The position numbers and the translations under genes were made by a program. 64,000 nucleotides of DNA from Allochromatium palmeri (GTDB taxonomy: Bacteria > Pseudomonadota > Gammaproteobacteria > Chromatiales > Chromatiaceae), in contig NZ_WNKT01000005.1 in NCBI RefSeq assembly GCF_009720725.1, forward strand, positions 62,001 through 126,000, written 5' to 3'. The notes beneath the pieces were generated by a model. It was given only the letters and a program-made list of their open reading frames with translations, was not told the origin of the DNA and did not search any database. This document shows, piece by piece, positions 7,928-18,027 of this stretch; positions within the stretch are counted from its first letter, which is position 1; each line of letters starts with the position of its first letter.

Positions 7928-8644
7928 ATGCCATCGTTCATCATGCGCTCGACCCGTCTGAACCGCTCGCTCTGGATCGGCTTCGGCGTCTTCGCCGTGC
8001 TGATCTGGGCGTTTCCGAACCTGGACCTGGCCGTCTCCAGGCTGTTTTTCACGCCTGGGGCCGGATTCACGCTCAAAGGTGAACCCTGGGAGCGCGCGCT
8101 CTATGAGTCGGTGCCGGTGCTGATGGTAGGGGTGAATCTGGCCCTGATCGCGCTCTGGTGGTTCAACCGGCGCACGGGGCGGCGCTGGCTGAACTTCGAC
8201 GGACGCAAGCTGGCGTTCCTGCTCTGTCTGCTGCTCCTGATGCCGGGTCTGATCGTCAACCTGGGTCTCAAGGAGCATTGGGGACGGGCACGGCCGGTGA
8301 CAGTGATTGAGTTCGGCGGCGACAAGACTTTCACGCCGGCCTTCGTGCTATCGGATCAGGAGGGCGGTTCATTCAGCTCGGGACATGCCGCCGCCGCCGC
8401 CTATGTGGTGGCGGCGGCGGCGATCCTGGCCGGGCGCGGCTCGCTCTGGGTGTGGCTGGCGCTGGTGTATGCGCTGGCGGTCGGACTGGCGCGCCTCGTT
8501 TCGGGCGGGCACTTTCTCAGCGACGTACTGACATCGCTGTTTCTGATGTGGATCGGCTATCGGCTGCTGAGCTGGGTGTTCTTTCCAGACACGCGAGCGA
8601 CGCCGACCAGTGCTCGAACTCAGTCGAAGGACACATCCTCGTAG
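7928..8644 (+). CDS. PAP2-family membrane phosphatase
   Basis: A 238-residue integral membrane phosphatase of the PAP2 superfamily. The three active-site blocks are visible: KEHWGRARP (K-X6-RP), SFSSGHAAA and RLVSGGHFLSD with the catalytic histidines. Five to six hydrophobic segments surround them. Members dephosphorylate lipid phosphates such as undecaprenyl pyrophosphate, phosphatidylglycerol phosphate or lipid A; the substrate cannot be told here. The gene starts 5 bases after the sensor kinase stop, so it is probably co-transcribed. Its 3' end overlaps the converging Uma2 gene by 25 bases. Confidence 0.9.
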   Translation: MPSFIMRSTRLNRSLWIGFGVFAVLIWAFPNLDLAVSRLFFTPGAGFTLKGEPWERALYESVPVLMVGVNLALIALWWFNRRTGRRWLNFDGRKLAFLLCLLLLMPGLIVNLGLKEHWGRARPVTVIEFGGDKTFTPAFVLSDQEGGSFSSGHAAAAAYVVAAAAILAGRGSLWVWLALVYALAVGLARLVSGGHFLSDVLTSLFLMWIGYRLLSWVFFPDTRATPTSARTQSKDTSS

Positions 8645-9192
8645 ACAGCGTCCTGGTCGCAGGCGAACTCCAGGGATTCGAGCACGAGCGCCTCGTCTGG
8701 AGCCACGGGCCACAACAGCCAACCCTGGTCGCGACGACGGAAGACTTCGATCGAGCGGCGACGCGAATCGATCAGGACATATTCGCGCAGCGTCTCCAAC
8801 TGACGGTAGTGGGCGAACTTGGCGCCGCGATCATAGGCTTCAGTCGACTCCGACAGGACTTCGATGATGAGGGTCGGCTCGCGCTTGAGCTGACGCTCGC
8901 TTGCGTCAGACGACGAGCAGGTGACGAAGACGTCGGGATAGAACACATTTTCGGCCGTCTGAGTCGCAACGTGCAACTTCATATCGGCCATATAGACCCG
9001 GCAGGGCGTGCCGCGCACATGGGAACGCAGCATCGCGAACACATTGCCAGAGATGGTGACATGCTCCTCGGTCGCACCGGCCATGGCAAAGACCTCGCCG
9101 GCGATGTATTCGTGCTTGACGTCGGCGATTTCCTCGCCAGCCAGATATTCTTCCAGACTCAGGCGCTGTAATTCGGCCAGGTTCGACATCAT
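8620..9192 (-). CDS. Uma2 family protein (PD-(D/E)XK nuclease-like fold)
   Basis: A 190-residue protein of the Uma2/DUF820 family, which has a predicted restriction-endonuclease-like fold. Characteristic stretches are LSLEEYLAGEE, KHEYIAGEVFAMAGA, FYPDVFVTC and LIIEVLSEST, which together carry the acidic and PD-ExK-like residues, followed by AHYRQLETLREYVLID. The ATG at 9192 is chosen because GGAG lies 5 bases upstream. Its cellular role is not established; families of this kind are often present in many copies in cyanobacteria and purple sulfur bacteria. It is convergent with and overlaps the PAP2 gene. Confidence 0.85.
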   Translation of the reverse strand: MMSNLAELQRLSLEEYLAGEEIADVKHEYIAGEVFAMAGATEEHVTISGNVFAMLRSHVRGTPCRVYMADMKLHVATQTAENVFYPDVFVTCSSSDASERQLKREPTLIIEVLSESTEAYDRGAKFAHYRQLETLREYVLIDSRRRSIEVFRRRDQGWLLWPVAPDEALVLESLEFACDQDAVYEDVSFD

Positions 9193-9223
9193 CGTCACTC
9201 CATCAATCGTGGTTGAATCCCGT

Positions 9224-10303
<1,080 letters not shown>

Positions 10304-10431
10304 CTCAACCTCCATGATCTTGCTGCTCAACCGTTCAGGTCCGCCATCGAACGGTGGCGGCCCAAATGGACGTTGGCCTGAATTGGAGATTTAGCACAAC
10401 AGCTGGATTCAGTCCTTTAACCAAGTCTCGT

Positions 10432-11742
10432 TTAGACAACAGGCCGCTCGGTGCGATGCGCCTCAACGCGATTGCGTCCGAGTTCCTTGGCGCGATAGAG
10501 CGCCTCGTCGGCGCGTCGGATCAGTGATTCGTGATCCAGATCCGAGGTACTGCCGGGTTCCTCAGCCACGCCGATGCTGATGGTCACGATGCCGCACGAG
10601 GAAGCCGGATGCCATATGCCAAGACCGGACACAGCCTCGCGAATCCGCTCGGCCACCCGGAGCGCGCCATCCAGGGTCGTGTTGGGCAAGACCACGACGA
10701 ACTCCTCGCCGCCATAGCGGGCGCAGAAATCCGAGCCGCGTTGCAGGCTCTCGCGCAAGAGATCCGCCACCGCGCACAAACAGTGATCGCCGGCCTGATG
10801 ACCAAAGGTGTCGTTGTAGCCTTTAAAGTTGTCGATGTCGCAGATCAGCAGCCCCAAGGGCACCTGCTCGCGCCGGCCGCGCCGCAGCTCGTGCACCAGA
10901 TGTTCAATGAAGAAGCGCCGGTTGGGAATGCTGGTCAGGGCATCGAAGACGGCTTGACGGCGCAATCGCTCATACGCGCGCGCCAGCATCCAGCCCAGAA
11001 CCAGGATGACCGCCGCGCCGGCCAGACCAACGAGTCCATGACTGATGACCAGACCCCGCCAGGGAATGGGCGCAAGCACCGGCAGGGTGATGCTGATGCC
11101 GCCGCGCACATCACCAAGCTCGTAGCCCTGCTCGGCATGACACTTGAGACAGGGCTTCTCCGCGATCAACGGCGCCATGTAGCGATAGCCTTGCTGATCT
11201 CCATGCTGGTAGGTCTCGGCCCATTCCTTGGCTCCTTGCTCGAAGGCCCGCAGTGCAGCGGCTTCCCAGGGATAGGCCAGATTCTGCGGACGAATGGGCT
11301 TGAGACTGGTGATGTGGAACTGTACGCCCGAGCGCTCGGCGGCCAGCTCGGACAGGGTGCGCGTCATATAGGCGGGATTGACCTTGGTCAGCGTCAGGGT
11401 GTCGGTGACCTGGATCTCGCGGCGCGGATCCTTGAGATAGGGGTTGGGCGGGGTCTGGGGTGTGGCCGGCACATAAACGCCCTCATGCCGGGCGTTCCAG
11501 CGACGCGTGATCAGCAGCAGATCGAAGAATGAACGCGCCGACTCACGGGCCAGCTCATCGCGATGACGTTCGGCCTGATGCAGATTCCAGCCGAGCGAAG
11601 CGGCGACGATCAGCAGCCAGAGCAGTACCACTGAGAACAGGTTGAAACGGGCGCGAACAGTGGCGTGAAAATGGCTGAACTGATTATAGGCGCTCGCCTT
11701 ATCGGACGTGCCGGGCAGAGCCTCAAAGATGCGATTGGACAT
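10432..11742 (-). CDS. Diguanylate cyclase with Tll0287-like (DUF3365) haem-binding sensor domain
   Basis: A 436-residue membrane protein. TM1 is around residues 34-52. The periplasmic part resembles the DUF3365/Tll0287-like domain and carries one CLKCH haem c-binding motif near residue 200. TM2 is near 235-255. The C-terminal GGDEF domain has DALTSIPNRRFF and the active-site signature GGEEF at about residue 345, so it should make cyclic di-GMP from two GTP. A covalently bound haem implies redox, NO, CO or O2 sensing; this is inferred. It starts 9 bases after a PilZ-domain gene and is probably co-transcribed with it. Confidence 0.9.
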   Translation of the reverse strand: MSNRIFEALPGTSDKASAYNQFSHFHATVRARFNLFSVVLLWLLIVAASLGWNLHQAERHRDELARESARSFFDLLLITRRWNARHEGVYVPATPQTPPNPYLKDPRREIQVTDTLTLTKVNPAYMTRTLSELAAERSGVQFHITSLKPIRPQNLAYPWEAAALRAFEQGAKEWAETYQHGDQQGYRYMAPLIAEKPCLKCHAEQGYELGDVRGGISITLPVLAPIPWRGLVISHGLVGLAGAAVILVLGWMLARAYERLRRQAVFDALTSIPNRRFFIEHLVHELRRGRREQVPLGLLICDIDNFKGYNDTFGHQAGDHCLCAVADLLRESLQRGSDFCARYGGEEFVVVLPNTTLDGALRVAERIREAVSGLGIWHPASSCGIVTISIGVAEEPGSTSDLDHESLIRRADEALYRAKELGRNRVEAHRTERPVV

Positions 11743-11751
11743 GCTCTGGCA

Positions 11752-12468
11752 TCAGGCCGATTGTGATGGGTCGTGAGGGCCCATGAAACGTGCCTTTTTA
11801 CTCCGAAAACGCATCGAAAGATTCGCCAGTTTGCGCAGCTCATCGCGTGGATGCTCGAACTCCAGCTCCAGGGTGACCAGATGCGGTCGGTCGCTGTCGC
11901 ACTTATCATCGATGGATTGCGATTTGACTCGGGCGCGCAGACGCAGACCCGGAAAATCATCCGTGTGCTCAATCAGCAGCAACAGACTCTGGCCGACCCG
12001 ATAGTCACCGAACGCACTGATGAACAGATATCCCTCAGCGACCTGGGACAACTTTTCGCGCATCTCCTCCTTGTCGTGAAGTACGAGTTCCAGCATGGGC
12101 CGGGTGGGCGTGGCTATCGCCTGTGCCGCTTGGTGTGCATTGGGCGAGAGCAATTCGATCAGTTTTTCGAGCCGCCGATCATCCTGATAACCGACCGTGG
12201 CGAATCGCACGCCTACCTGCTGAGATCCGGATTCCAGCGGCTGACAGCGTACAACGTCAGCTTCGATCAGAAAGCATTGCCCATTGGTCCAGGGAAAATG
12301 CAGGGTCAGTCGCTGACCGTCCTGAATGTCGAGATCGCTGGTGATGAAACTGGCCCCGCCCCAGGAAAGATCCTGATAGCGTGCTGTAATAGGCGTATCC
12401 GAACCGGGCCGGCTGACCCGGATGGGCACCTCGACACCGACCCGCCGCTGTAAGCGCTTTTCTTGCAT
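11752..12468 (-). CDS. PilZ-domain protein (putative cyclic di-GMP receptor)
   Basis: A 238-residue cytosolic protein. The PilZ signature is split as usual: an N-terminal RLQRRVGVEVPIRV (arginine switch) and DLSWGGASF (D-x-S-x-x-G). The second half is less clear and may hold a degenerate second PilZ-like barrel. No membrane segment is seen. It is the first gene of a pair with the haem-type diguanylate cyclase, 9 bases apart, which suggests that signal production and reception are coupled locally. A Sco1 gene diverges from the other side. Confidence 0.83.
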   Translation of the reverse strand: MQEKRLQRRVGVEVPIRVSRPGSDTPITARYQDLSWGGASFITSDLDIQDGQRLTLHFPWTNGQCFLIEADVVRCQPLESGSQQVGVRFATVGYQDDRRLEKLIELLSPNAHQAAQAIATPTRPMLELVLHDKEEMREKLSQVAEGYLFISAFGDYRVGQSLLLLIEHTDDFPGLRLRARVKSQSIDDKCDSDRPHLVTLELEFEHPRDELRKLANLSMRFRSKKARFMGPHDPSQSA

Positions 12469-12587
12469 GGCTGTATCGCTATGAATAGAAAATCACATGG
12501 ACTTGATGCGCCTCGGCCAGACAGGCTATAACGACCTCGCACAGCGCATCCCCTGATCAGCGCCGCTCCATATCCAGACTCGATATC

Positions 12588-13244
12588 ATGCAGAGACTCA
12601 AAAACGCGGCCTTGAACATGAAGCGCCTGCCGATCATCAGCCGCCTGTTGATACTGGCCGTGGTCATCGTCGTATCAATCGGCGTGTTGCTCCACTGGAC
12701 GCGGGTTCAAGCGCCTGACTCCAGCCACGCACCACTGGAGTTGGCCGCACCGCCGACAGGCGGTGATTTTACACTGGATTCAGCGGCCGGCCCCGTGCGT
12801 TTGAGCGATCTGCGCGGACAGGTGGTGCTGATTTATTTTGGTTACACGTCCTGTCCCGACATCTGCCCGACCAATCTGGTCTATATCGCCAACGCCTTGC
12901 GTGCCTTGCAACCCGCCGAGCTGGAACGCACGCGCGTGCTCTTCATCAGTGTCGACCCGGAGCGTGACGATCCGTCGCGTCTGGCGAGCTATGTCGGTTA
13001 TTTCCATCCCAATATCCTGGGACTCACCGGAACGCCCGCGCAGGTGGCCGAGGTCGCCAAACACTATGGCGCGGCCTATCGGCGCGTCGATGACACCGGC
13101 TCGGCCATGGTCTATCTGATCGATCATTCGGCCTTCACCTATGTGGTCGACCCCAGCGGGCGTCTGGTCCAGACACTCGGTCACGCCAGTCCGCCGGAGA
13201 CGATCCTGGCCGCCATTCGCACGGCGTTCGGCGCCGAACCCTGA
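12588..13244 (+). CDS. SCO1/SenC family copper protein
   Basis: A 218-residue membrane-anchored thioredoxin-like protein that helps load copper into cytochrome oxidase (CuA) or protects against oxidative stress. One N-terminal TM helix (about 17-36) faces the domain to the periplasm. The copper ligands are present: CPDIC (C89 and C93) and the distal histidine in DHSAF (H180). An alternative start at the internal Met 12 is possible. A PCuAC-type copper chaperone gene follows 47 bases downstream, a frequent partner, and cytochrome c4 comes after that. Confidence 0.93.
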   Translation: MQRLKNAALNMKRLPIISRLLILAVVIVVSIGVLLHWTRVQAPDSSHAPLELAAPPTGGDFTLDSAAGPVRLSDLRGQVVLIYFGYTSCPDICPTNLVYIANALRALQPAELERTRVLFISVDPERDDPSRLASYVGYFHPNILGLTGTPAQVAEVAKHYGAAYRRVDDTGSAMVYLIDHSAFTYVVDPSGRLVQTLGHASPPETILAAIRTAFGAEP

Positions 13245-13291
13245 TCCTCGACCGACGTCCGGATCGTTTCAACTATAGGAGAAATTCGAGC

Positions 13292-13747
13292 ATGCACGCT
13301 ATCCGCACCCTGTTCGCCGGCGCACTCTTGTCAAGCGCCAGTCTGACCCTCAGCGCCGCCGGACTGGACGTCGGCGACCCCTATGTCCGCGCCGTGCCGC
13401 CCGGACAGCCGAACAGCGCCGCCTTCATGTCGCTGCACAACGCCGGCGCCGAGGATCGCGCCCTGATCGGCGCTGAGAGTCCAGCCGCCGAGGTCGTCGA
13501 GCTGCACACCCATGTCGAGGAGGACGGAATGATGCGCATGCGCCGCATCGAACAGATCGCGGTGCCGGCCGGCGAAACCACGACGCTGGCCCCCGGCGGA
13601 CTCCATATCATGCTGATCGGTCTCAAGTCCGATCTGCAACCGGGCCAGACCGTCGAGCTGACCCTGATCCAGGACGACGGCGAGCGCCTCGCGATTCAGG
13701 CGCCGGTGCGCCGTATCGAGCCAATGCACTCGTCCATGAACCATTGA
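13292..13747 (+). CDS. Periplasmic copper chaperone, PCuAC family
   Basis: A 151-residue exported protein with a signal peptide ending near LTLSAA. The mature cupredoxin-like domain has the PCuAC copper-binding arrangement: His and Met residues in ELHTHVEEDGMMRMR, then GGLHIMLIGL, matching the H-x10-M-x21-H-x-M pattern. A strong ribosome-binding site (AGGAG) lies 11 bases upstream. It likely delivers Cu(I) to cytochrome oxidase together with the adjacent Sco1 protein. Confidence 0.92.
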   Translation: MHAIRTLFAGALLSSASLTLSAAGLDVGDPYVRAVPPGQPNSAAFMSLHNAGAEDRALIGAESPAAEVVELHTHVEEDGMMRMRRIEQIAVPAGETTTLAPGGLHIMLIGLKSDLQPGQTVELTLIQDDGERLAIQAPVRRIEPMHSSMNH

Positions 13748-13875
13748 GTCCCCGGCGAGCGTTCGATCCAAACGCCCTGCGGCTGAGATCGAACTCTCTG
13801 CGCCATCGGTGGTCTATCCGCACGCGCAATCCAGCCGTTCGCCCTCCTGAAGCGTCACGGATCCATGCATCCGGT

Positions 13876-13905
13876 TTGACCCGAGGGTCGAGCGTCTGAT
13901 ATACA
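13876..13905 (+). promoter_or_regulatory. Putative sigma-70 promoter of cytochrome c4
   Basis: TTGACC (-35) and TATACA (-10) are separated by 18 bases, about 86 bases before the cytochrome c4 start. The -35 is close to consensus, the -10 only moderately so. The 243-base gap to the PCuAC gene supports an independent promoter. Confidence 0.4.
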
Positions 13906-13990
13906 TTGCCGGATTTTCCCACCCCAAATCCACAAGTCGTCGGTCGCTGACTCGATGTGACCGCGAACACGAACAGAATTAGGCACTCGC

Positions 13991-14620
13991 ATGAAGAAGA
14001 CTTGGCTGACAACGGTTTCAGTGGCGGCAGTTTTGGCGAGCGGTCTGGCGCAGGCTGCTGAAGAACTCCAACCGGCGGATCCGGCGCGGGGCGAGACGAA
14101 GGCCAACACCATCTGCATGGCGTGCCATGGCCCGCAGGGCAACAGCGTCGTGCCGCTCTGGCCGAAGCTGGCCGGCCAGCATCCCGAGTACATCATGAAG
14201 CAGCTGATGGACTTCAAGGCCGGCAACCGCTACAACGTCCAGATGACGCCCATGGCGATGCCCTTGACCGAGCAGGAAGTGCTCGACGTGGCCGCCTATT
14301 TCTCGACCCAGACCCAGAGTGGCGGCCTGGCTGATCGTGAGCTGGCCGCAAAAGGCGAGGCGCTCTATCGCGCCGGCAACCCGGCGACCGGCGTGCCGGC
14401 GTGCAGCGCCTGCCACGGTCCGGCCGGCATGGGCCAGGGTCTGTCGAAGTTCCCGCGCATCTCCGGTCAGCATGCCGACTATGCCAAGCAAACGCTGGAG
14501 TACTTCCGCAAGGGTGAGCGCGCCAACGATCCCAATGGCATGATGCGCGGTATCGCCGCGCGCATGAGCGATCAGGAGATCGCGGCCGTGTCGCAGTACA
14601 TCCAGGGTCTCTCGAATTAA
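13991..14620 (+). CDS. Cytochrome c4 (dihaem)
   Basis: A 209-residue periplasmic dihaem cytochrome c with a signal peptide ending AQAAEE. Two CxxCH motifs define two homologous domains: CMACH (C42-H46) and CSACH (C138-H142), each followed later by a Met-rich loop (TPMAMP and NGMMRG) supplying the axial ligand. Cytochromes c4 carry electrons from the bc1 complex to terminal oxidases. The upstream Sco1 and PCuAC genes fit with oxidase maturation. A rho-independent terminator follows. Confidence 0.95.
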   Translation: MKKTWLTTVSVAAVLASGLAQAAEELQPADPARGETKANTICMACHGPQGNSVVPLWPKLAGQHPEYIMKQLMDFKAGNRYNVQMTPMAMPLTEQEVLDVAAYFSTQTQSGGLADRELAAKGEALYRAGNPATGVPACSACHGPAGMGQGLSKFPRISGQHADYAKQTLEYFRKGERANDPNGMMRGIAARMSDQEIAAVSQYIQGLSN

Positions 14621-14651
14621 GGGGGCGCTTCGCCCTCGACCGGATGGATCC

Positions 14652-14677
14652 AAAAGGCCGCGTATCGCGGCCTTTTT
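14652..14677 (+). terminator. Rho-independent terminator after cytochrome c4
   Basis: An 11-base perfect stem (AAAAGGCCGCG with CGCGGCCTTTT), a 3-base loop and a T-run, 31 bases after the cytochrome c4 stop. Confidence 0.9.
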
Positions 14678-14737
14678 CACGAAGAGCCGGAGTGCATCCC
14701 CTCCGGCCTCCCGATCATAACCGCTCCAGGATTCGCC

Positions 14738-16057
14738 ATGACCCTCGACCCCGCCGTGGTCAGTCGCTTCGTGCGTCTGCGCTGGACCATCTATGTCATT
14801 CTCGCCCTGGCCTATATGACGGCCTTCTTCCATCGCATGGCCCCGGGCGTGGTCTCGGCGGAACTGATGGCGGCTTTCCAGACCAGCGGCGTGGCGCTCG
14901 GCTCGCTGGCGGCGATGTATTACTACATCTATACCGCGATGCAGATCCCGGCCGGGGTGCTGGCCGATACCCTGGGTCCGCGCGTCGGGGTCACGCTCGG
15001 CTGTCTGGTGGCCGGGGCCGGTTCGGTACTGTTCGGACTGGCTGAGACCTTCGAGGCGGCCTCGGTCGGGCGACTGCTGGTCGGACTCGGAGTCTCAGTG
15101 ATCTTTGTCGGACTGATGCGCTCCAATACCTTCTGGTTCAGCGAGCGTGTCTATGGCGCCATCAGCGGCCTGACGCTGCTGCTCGGCAATCTGGGGGCGA
15201 TCCTGGCCGCCGGTCCGCTGGCGCTGGCGCTCCAGGCGACCTCCTGGCGCACTGTCTTCATCGGCATCGGGCTGTTCTCGGTGTTGATCGCACTCCTGAC
15301 CCTGATCTTCGTGCGCAGCCGGCCCGAGGACGCGGGTCTGCCTTCGGTTCAGGAGCTGGATGGGTTGACGCCGCATCCGCCGCGCGAACGCCACTGGCTG
15401 CTCGATCTGCGCGGCGTGCTGACGACGGGCGCGGTCTGGCCGAGTTTCTTCGTCATGTTCGGCGTGACCGGCAGTCTGCTGGCCTTTGCCGGACTCTGGG
15501 GTGTGCCGCTGATGCGCGATGGCTTCGGACTGGATCGCACCACCGCTTCGCTCTATACCACGGTCGCCCTGAGCGGATTCGCGCTCGGCTGTCTGGCCAT
15601 GGGCGCGCTCTCGGATCGTCTGGGACGGCGCAAGCCGGTCATCCTCGGCGCCAGCGCCTTGTCGCTGCTGCTGTGGCTGGCCTTGATCCTGCTGCCCTGG
15701 GGGCCGGGCTGGAGCGGGCTGCTGCTCTATGGTCTGCTCGGGTTGGTGGCGGGCGGCTTCGTCGTCGGCTATGCGGTGGCCAAGGAAGTCGTCGCGCCCG
15801 GTGTCGCCGGCATGGCGATCGCGCTGGTCAACACAGGGCTGTTTCTGGGCGCGGCCATCATGCAGCCGGCCTTTGGCTGGACCATGGATCTGACCTGGGA
15901 TGGCACACTCGTCGATGGGGTGCGGGTCTATGCGTTTGCCGACTACCGCAACGGACTCTGGCTCTCGGCCGGATTTGCCGGCATCGGTCTGATCGCCGCG
16001 CTCTTCGTGCGTGAGACAGGCTGCCGGAACCTCACGCTGAGCGAGCGGCCCGCCTGA
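14738..16057 (+). CDS. MFS family transporter
   Basis: A 439-residue inner-membrane protein with about 12 hydrophobic helices. Major facilitator features include PAGVLADTLGPRVG (loop 2-3 D-R-K/R type motif) and the repeat of it in the second half, MGALSDRLGRRKPV. It is close in character to the sugar-phosphate or organic-anion carriers of the MFS, but the substrate cannot be read from the sequence. It lies alone behind a terminator and is convergent with the GGDEF-EAL gene. Confidence 0.88.
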   Translation: MTLDPAVVSRFVRLRWTIYVILALAYMTAFFHRMAPGVVSAELMAAFQTSGVALGSLAAMYYYIYTAMQIPAGVLADTLGPRVGVTLGCLVAGAGSVLFGLAETFEAASVGRLLVGLGVSVIFVGLMRSNTFWFSERVYGAISGLTLLLGNLGAILAAGPLALALQATSWRTVFIGIGLFSVLIALLTLIFVRSRPEDAGLPSVQELDGLTPHPPRERHWLLDLRGVLTTGAVWPSFFVMFGVTGSLLAFAGLWGVPLMRDGFGLDRTTASLYTTVALSGFALGCLAMGALSDRLGRRKPVILGASALSLLLWLALILLPWGPGWSGLLLYGLLGLVAGGFVVGYAVAKEVVAPGVAGMAIALVNTGLFLGAAIMQPAFGWTMDLTWDGTLVDGVRVYAFADYRNGLWLSAGFAGIGLIAALFVRETGCRNLTLSERPA

Positions 16058-16080
16058 GTCACGTTCGGGGGTCTAAACGC

Positions 16081-18027
16081 TCATTCCGAGGCTTTCAGCC
16101 AATGTGCCGCCAGTTCATCAGGCATCAATGGACGGTCGTAGAGATAGCCCTGCCCCTCGACACAGCCCTCACGAAACAGAAAATCGGCCTGTTCGCGCAC
16201 CTCGATGCCCTCGGCCAGCACCTCCAGCCCGAGTGTATGCGCCAGGGCAATGATGGCGCGTGCGATCGAGTCGTCGTTGACGTCCTGCGTCAGCCCCTCG
16301 ACGAACGAGCGATCGATCTTGAGCCGGTTCAATGGCAGACGTTTCAAATACGACAGCGACGAGTAGCCGGTCCCGAAATCGTCGATCGCCAGCGTCACGC
16401 CCAGCGTACGCATCGCATTCAAAGCGAAGATGGCCATATCGGCCTGGCGCATGAGCTTGGACTCGGTGACTTCCAGTTCCAGTCGCTTGGGGTCCAGTCC
16501 GGTGCACGCCAGGATCTCAGCGATCTGACCGGGAAGCTCAGAGCGTTCGAGTTCACGAACCGATAAATTGATGGCCAGACGCGGGACATAAAGACCGGCG
16601 GCATCCCAGGTGGCCATCTGGCGACAGCCCAGTTCGAGCACCTTGAGCCCGAGTTCATCGATCAGACCCAGCTCCTCGGCCATGGGGATGAAGAGACTCG
16701 GCAGCAGCATCCCGAGTGTCGGATGCGGCCAGCGGCAGAGCGCCTCGACGCCCATGAGTGCGCCTGTGGTCAGATCGACCTGCGGCTGATAGTGCAGAAT
16801 AAATTCATCGCGCTGTAAGGCCAGGCGCAGATCGTGCTCCAGATGCAGGCGCTCGATCGCGCCCTCTGACATGGCCGGCTCGAAGAAGCGAAAGCCGTTG
16901 CGGCCGGATTTCTTGGTCTGGTACATGGCGACGTCGGCGTGCTGAACCAGGGATTCGCGCTCGCGACCATCGCCTGGATAGAGGCTGATGCCGATACTCA
17001 GGGTAACGAAGAACTCACGCCCGGAGATTTCGAGCGGCTGGCTGAACTCACCCATGATCCGGTCGGCAAAGTGCGCGGCAAAATGCGGCGCTGGAATATC
17101 TTCCAGGATGATCACGAACTCATCCCCCCCGAGCCGGGCGATGGTATCGACCGTGCGAATCTGCGCCGACAGGATCTCAGCAACCCGGCACAGCAACGCA
17201 TCCCCGACATGATGGCCCAGCGTGTCGTTGACCTCCTTGAACCGGTCCAGGTCCAGGAACAGTAGCGCAAACTGACGCCGATAGCGCCGGGCACGCTGTA
17301 GACACTGCTCCAGCCGCGTCTGGAAATACGCGCGATTGGGCAGGCCGGTGAGCGCGTCATGATGGGCCAGATAGTCGAGCCGCTCACTGGTCTCGCGCAG
17401 ACGCTGACGCTGGCGGACCTCTTCGGTGCGGTCGAGGATAGCGCAGACATAGTGCTGGGTACCCTCGCTCAGACTCGGGATCGAGGCGATATGCAGATCG
17501 CCGATGAAATCCCCTTCCACTCTGGCGCGAAAATGCACTTCGGAGAGCACGATCGAGGCCTCCGGGCGCAAGTCGCCCCAGGCATCGATGACGCTCGCGC
17601 GATCGGACTCGTTGATGAGCCGGGCGAAGAAATGCTGATGGAAATGGGTGCCGCGCAGGTTGAACAGGCGTTGCGCGGCCAGATTGGCTTCCTGGATCAG
17701 ACCCTGGCGATCGATCACCAGCTCGGCGATCGGCAGCGTATTGAAGAACGAGGTGAAGCGCGCCAGCGCGTCCTGCACCTGATGCTGACTCTGCACCAGT
17801 TCCTCGTTCTGGATCTCCAGCTCGGCCTGATAGATGCGCAGATTCTCGACCAGGGCCTCCAGGCCGGGCTCTTCGTTGCTCAGCAGTTCCTCAGCCAGGT
17901 CGAAACGCTGCGCACGCAAGGCCGCCAGCGCCCGGGCGCGCAGATCGGCCGATAAGCCGCCGAACCCGTTTTCGGGCCAGTCAACGCTCTTGATGACGCC
18001 GAGCCGAGCGCGCGGCTGGTCACTCAT
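16081..18027 (-). CDS. PAS-GGDEF-EAL protein (cyclic di-GMP turnover)
   Basis: A 648-residue protein with no membrane segment. It starts with a helical region and a short coiled coil (IYQAELEIQNEEL), then a PAS domain (about 90-210), a GGDEF domain with the intact RLGGDEF signature (about residue 299) and an EAL domain with EALCRW (about 426), ELEVTES, IDDFGTGYSSL and EVLAEGIE. Both catalytic motifs look complete, so either activity is possible; composite proteins are often phosphodiesterases. The start at 18027 is chosen because it overlaps the end of the upstream CheB-CheR gene by 8 bases; a longer frame reaches 18105. Translational coupling suggests that the two work together. Confidence 0.92.
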   Translation of the reverse strand: MSDQPRARLGVIKSVDWPENGFGGLSADLRARALAALRAQRFDLAEELLSNEEPGLEALVENLRIYQAELEIQNEELVQSQHQVQDALARFTSFFNTLPIAELVIDRQGLIQEANLAAQRLFNLRGTHFHQHFFARLINESDRASVIDAWGDLRPEASIVLSEVHFRARVEGDFIGDLHIASIPSLSEGTQHYVCAILDRTEEVRQRQRLRETSERLDYLAHHDALTGLPNRAYFQTRLEQCLQRARRYRRQFALLFLDLDRFKEVNDTLGHHVGDALLCRVAEILSAQIRTVDTIARLGGDEFVIILEDIPAPHFAAHFADRIMGEFSQPLEISGREFFVTLSIGISLYPGDGRERESLVQHADVAMYQTKKSGRNGFRFFEPAMSEGAIERLHLEHDLRLALQRDEFILHYQPQVDLTTGALMGVEALCRWPHPTLGMLLPSLFIPMAEELGLIDELGLKVLELGCRQMATWDAAGLYVPRLAINLSVRELERSELPGQIAEILACTGLDPKRLELEVTESKLMRQADMAIFALNAMRTLGVTLAIDDFGTGYSSLSYLKRLPLNRLKIDRSFVEGLTQDVNDDSIARAIIALAHTLGLEVLAEGIEVREQADFLFREGCVEGQGYLYDRPLMPDELAAHWLKASE

